Of a stretch of 64,000 nucleotides of DNA, positions 61,110 to 64,000 are shown piece after piece. The notes below the pieces were generated by a model. It had not been told where the DNA came from. It saw nothing but the letters and a program-made list of their open reading frames with translations, and did no database searches. Numbering within the stretch: position 1 is the stretch's first letter; every line of letters starts with the position of its first letter. The stretch lies in the NCBI RefSeq assembly GCF_003945595.2, contig NW_024104909.1:2859367-2923366 (forward strand), in the 5' to 3' direction. The translations under genes were made by a program, and so were the position numbers. The stretch comes from Pipra filicauda (taxonomy: Eukaryota > Chordata > Aves > Passeriformes > Pipridae).

Positions 61110-61148
61110 GCAGGAGGAGAAAAGGAGGACTAGGAGGAAGGGGAGAGT
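61110..61148 (+). repeat. purine-rich tract
   Basis: GGCAGGAGGAGAAAAGGAGG and the following GGAGGAAGGGGAGAG bases are almost all purine. It is the complement type of the pyrimidine tract at 5.9 kb. Confidence 0.7.
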
Positions 61149-63876
61149 GATGATTTGGTTTCCTTTTTTTCTTTACCTACCTTATTTAGCCTTTTCTTGA
61201 GTACCAATAGCATGATTTTCAGAGAAACTGTTTTTGGTCATGATGTAAAAGATGTTTGAAGACCTGACTGCCTGAAATGTCTTCTTTTGACGGCTTAAAA
61301 ATAAATAAAAAATAGAAAATTGTTTAAATATGAAAATAGCATCTTTTACCATTCCATAATGTGAAAATCTAACTTATGTAAGTCATGGCAGATAAAAATG
61401 AAAAGATGAAAACAAAAGCTACTATTTTCATGCAACTGGAAAGCGAGGTGGTAGTGGTGGTTAGTTGTGAGATGGTGATGGGTGAGATCCCTACTCAGTT
61501 CTTGTCTCTGCTCCAGGCTTCCTGTCCTCATGTGGGTGAAAATGTTTGAGTGTGTTTCTTTTCTTTTTTTTCTCGTATTCCTTGTTTTTTTCATCTGCAA
61601 AATCGAGTTTATACAGTCTCTCTACTCTCACTTCCAGCTTCTCTGAGGAAAAGACTGTCTCTTTGCTGTTCAAGCCACATAATAAATTAATTTGATGTGC
61701 TTATTGGCTGTAGCACTTGGTCCATACATTCATGAGTGCTCCAGCTTCTGAGATAAATCCTACTGGTGCTGCTTCCTTCTGAAATGCTGCAGATATTTCC
61801 AGTAGTAGCAGTGTTGAAAGCATGTCCCCTCCTGGAAATATTTAATCAGTAATACCAATCAGTGTTGGAATTCCTTATTTCTGAATACGTTTGCAAGACC
61901 AGCAGTTTTTAGCATCGTGTCAAAGCAAAAAGTTACGTCCTCGTTCTGTTTGTTTCCTGCTGATGTTCCTCTGGATGGAGCAGGTTCCCTGCTCAGGTTG
62001 TAAAACCCTGGGATGCTCCAAAACCCTGTGGGCAAAACTCTTCTCTGTCAAGGGAGTGACTCGTGGTTGTGTATTGTGGGTGAGAGTCTCCATTTTGTGA
62101 GTTCTCAAGTCACAGAAGAAAATGTTTAGACAGATCTCAGCATCACTTATAAAATTAGGATTGCCAAGTGCCGCTGCTGTTTTCCACATCTAAATATTTG
62201 AGACTTGTTTTTGACACTGCTTTCTAAATTTAAGGAGAGTGTACAGTTTTAATGAAAAACTATTGCATTGTTGAAAACTTTGCTGTCTAGTAAACAAATA
62301 ACCCACCAGCCATGTATTTTTAACCATGTTCCTTGTGCTCCTTCCTTTTTATCTTGAAATATTCATTTTATGAAAAATGAGCTTTCAATTTCATCACCAT
62401 GTTAGGGAGGTTATGAGGGCTGTGGTTTCAAGCCTTATGGAAAAAGTTCTTGCTTTTTGGTAGAAAAAGGAGGAGAACACTAATCTCTTAATAGCAACAC
62501 ACTAAAGAACCAACTTATGCAAGAAAACTTTCCATTCTTGATAGAGGAAGAATGTCCTGTTTATGTACAGACTGTTAAAAAAAAAGAAATTAGATTCACC
62601 TCAGCAAGTTGCTGATGGCTGTGCCAGTACTTTTAGCTTCGTTTGCAGCTCTGGATCTCTGCAGTTCAGGCTGCAGAAAGTTCAGACACAGCTGACATCC
62701 CATTTCCTTTCTGTCTTTCACAGTGAAGTTCCAGTGGAGTTTTGGGCCACCAAGCCCCAGGAAATGAGAACTTCTATAACTGAGAAATTCCACAGCCAAT
62801 TCACACCCCTGTTTGAGGGGTTTCTTCAACTCCCTTTGAAAACTGTTCACATGCTGTATTTCTCTAAAGTTTATTCACTCCTTTTCCAGTCTTCTCAAGC
62901 TGAAATTATTCCACAAATGTAGTGCTGCCTTGGTGTTTCAGGCCACTGTATCTGACAGCCTGTTCACTTGGAGATTTTAAAGTTAACAAACTTACACTAC
63001 AGACTTGCACTCTTTCTGTGTGTGCATGTGGATTCCAATCTTTTAGAAAAAAAGAAACATTTAGAAATTGGGAAGATATTTAGAAGCACAAATACTTTTT
63101 TTTTTCTTCAAGTGCAGTTAAAATGCATAAACATCTTCTGTGCATTTGCTGTGGCTTCCTATCTTGTGTTTTGTGACCTCTAGCAGAATTTTAGAAGGAA
63201 ATTAGAAAAAAATATTTCTCTCCCCTGAGTGATTAAAAAAATCTATTGCAAATTCTGTAAGCAGTGGATTATAAATGTAATTTTTTACCCCCTCTTCTGG
63301 TTGTGCTTTTAAGGAGTGTGAATACATGGAAGGCATGAGTAAGATTGTCAATTTGTTACTTGAAAACAGTTTTAACATCTATTTCTAACTGTGAAATGTG
63401 TCAACTAGGGAGCATATAATTTCTTCTATTAAGATCCTGTGTGTATATAATTTAAAATAACAATGCAAACAGATATGCCAACCTTGTGGTGTTTTTCAAG
63501 CAACTTAAAAAGAGAACAGTTTCTGTTTGCTTGGGATTGCATTCTGATAGTCCTTCTCACTTGGAGCAACACTTTTTTACTTAAATGTTCCTACCCAGAT
63601 CAGTGTGTTTGCTGAAGACACAAAGTGTGGATCAGAGAGCAAAGATACAGAGCTCACACACTAAAGGTAATGATGGCTTATTAACAATGCCATGTCACCA
63701 AGCAGTGCAATCAGAAATGTATTTGTTATAAAATATCACCTCCACAAGAAATGCGAAAAATTCTACCAGTGTAGAGTATAAAATAACTGGGTGTTGGTAA
63801 ACACCCAGTACATCTGTACACGCAGAGATGGATTTCAATATGAAGCCTTGGCAGTACATGGATTTTTAATTTATTT

Positions 63877-63889
63877 GGGGGGGGGGGGG
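63877..63889 (+). repeat. G13 homopolymer
   Basis: Thirteen G in a row after TTTATTT. Long G runs are rare next to AT-rich DNA and are prone to length change and to sequencing error, so the exact count may be unreliable. Confidence 0.85.
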
Positions 63890-64000
63890 CTGTGGACTCG
63901 CCCATCCTCGCTGTACACATCCATTTGTTTAAGAGCTGCTCCGCCAGTGTGAGCGTTGGCAGAAGCACACACGTCCCTGCAGGTGTGGGAATGACTCTGA
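63890..64000. other. right edge, noncoding
   Basis: The sequence turns GC-richer with five CpG sites (CTCGCC, CTCGCT, TCCGCC, AGCGTT, CACGTCC) right up to the edge. This may be the start of a GC-richer element or CpG island cut by the window boundary. Confidence 0.4.

Larger units (their letters stand above)
57883..63876. other. noncoding DNA, 6 kb
   Basis: No supported gene, RNA or named repeat. An A/T unit repeat (ATTTTTAA-type) lies at 58590-58610 and a purine-rich stretch at about 61110-61148. Frames such as 62563-62922 plus (119 codons from a non-ATG start) and 58016-58256 show no recognised domain. Confidence 0.55.

Overview
The window looks like nuclear DNA from a bird. It is AT-rich and mostly single-copy in appearance, with long T, A and T/G tracts. 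It has no dense coding, no operons and no bacterial-style ribosome sites. The only repeats I can name with confidence are three 5'-truncated CR1 non-LTR retrotransposons. Two end in the CR1 3' tail, a short repeat of the ATTCTATG type, which is the typical interspersed repeat of bird genomes. A songbird or other neoavian is plausible, but I cannot fix the species.

I recognise no protein-coding gene, tRNA, rRNA, known small RNA or CRISPR array. The long open frames are either CR1 remnants (24.0-24.5 kb and 44.1-44.5 kb) or lie in T-rich sequence where stops are rare by chance. The window is best read as intergenic DNA or the inside of one or more very large introns. I list five places where an open frame coincides with a splice-like signal: 158-346, 28473-28676, 36886-37033, about 40557-40718, and 46998-47126. 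All are low-confidence exon candidates with no recognised homology.

Layout: 0-6 kb holds a possible terminal exon at the left edge, a diverged 21-bp direct repeat (2.7 kb), a T/G tract (3.6 kb), an isolated TATAAAAGG (3.9 kb) and a 120-bp pyrimidine tract (5.9 kb). 6-16 kb holds an AT-rich homeodomain-motif cluster (6.9-7.1 kb), a CpG cluster in AT-rich DNA (11.7 kb), a GC-rich island (13.0-13.4 kb) and a short CR1 tail (15.9 kb). 16-28 kb is plain except for a larger minus-strand CR1 (23.8-24.6 kb). 28-43 kb holds the best splice-bounded open frame (28.5 kb), several perfect inverted repeats, a G-quadruplex-type tract (38.8 kb) and an LTR-like stretch (42.9-43.2 kb). 43.9-44.5 kb is a second minus-strand CR1. 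45-64 kb is plain, with tandem duplications at 53.5, 54.6 and 57.8 kb, a possible ancient MITE-like fragment (55.8 kb) and a 13-G run (63.9 kb).

I found no convincing new biological system. The items most worth a computed check are the 28.5 kb open frame, the left-edge frame, the CpG cluster at 11.7 kb and the 42.8-43.2 kb block.
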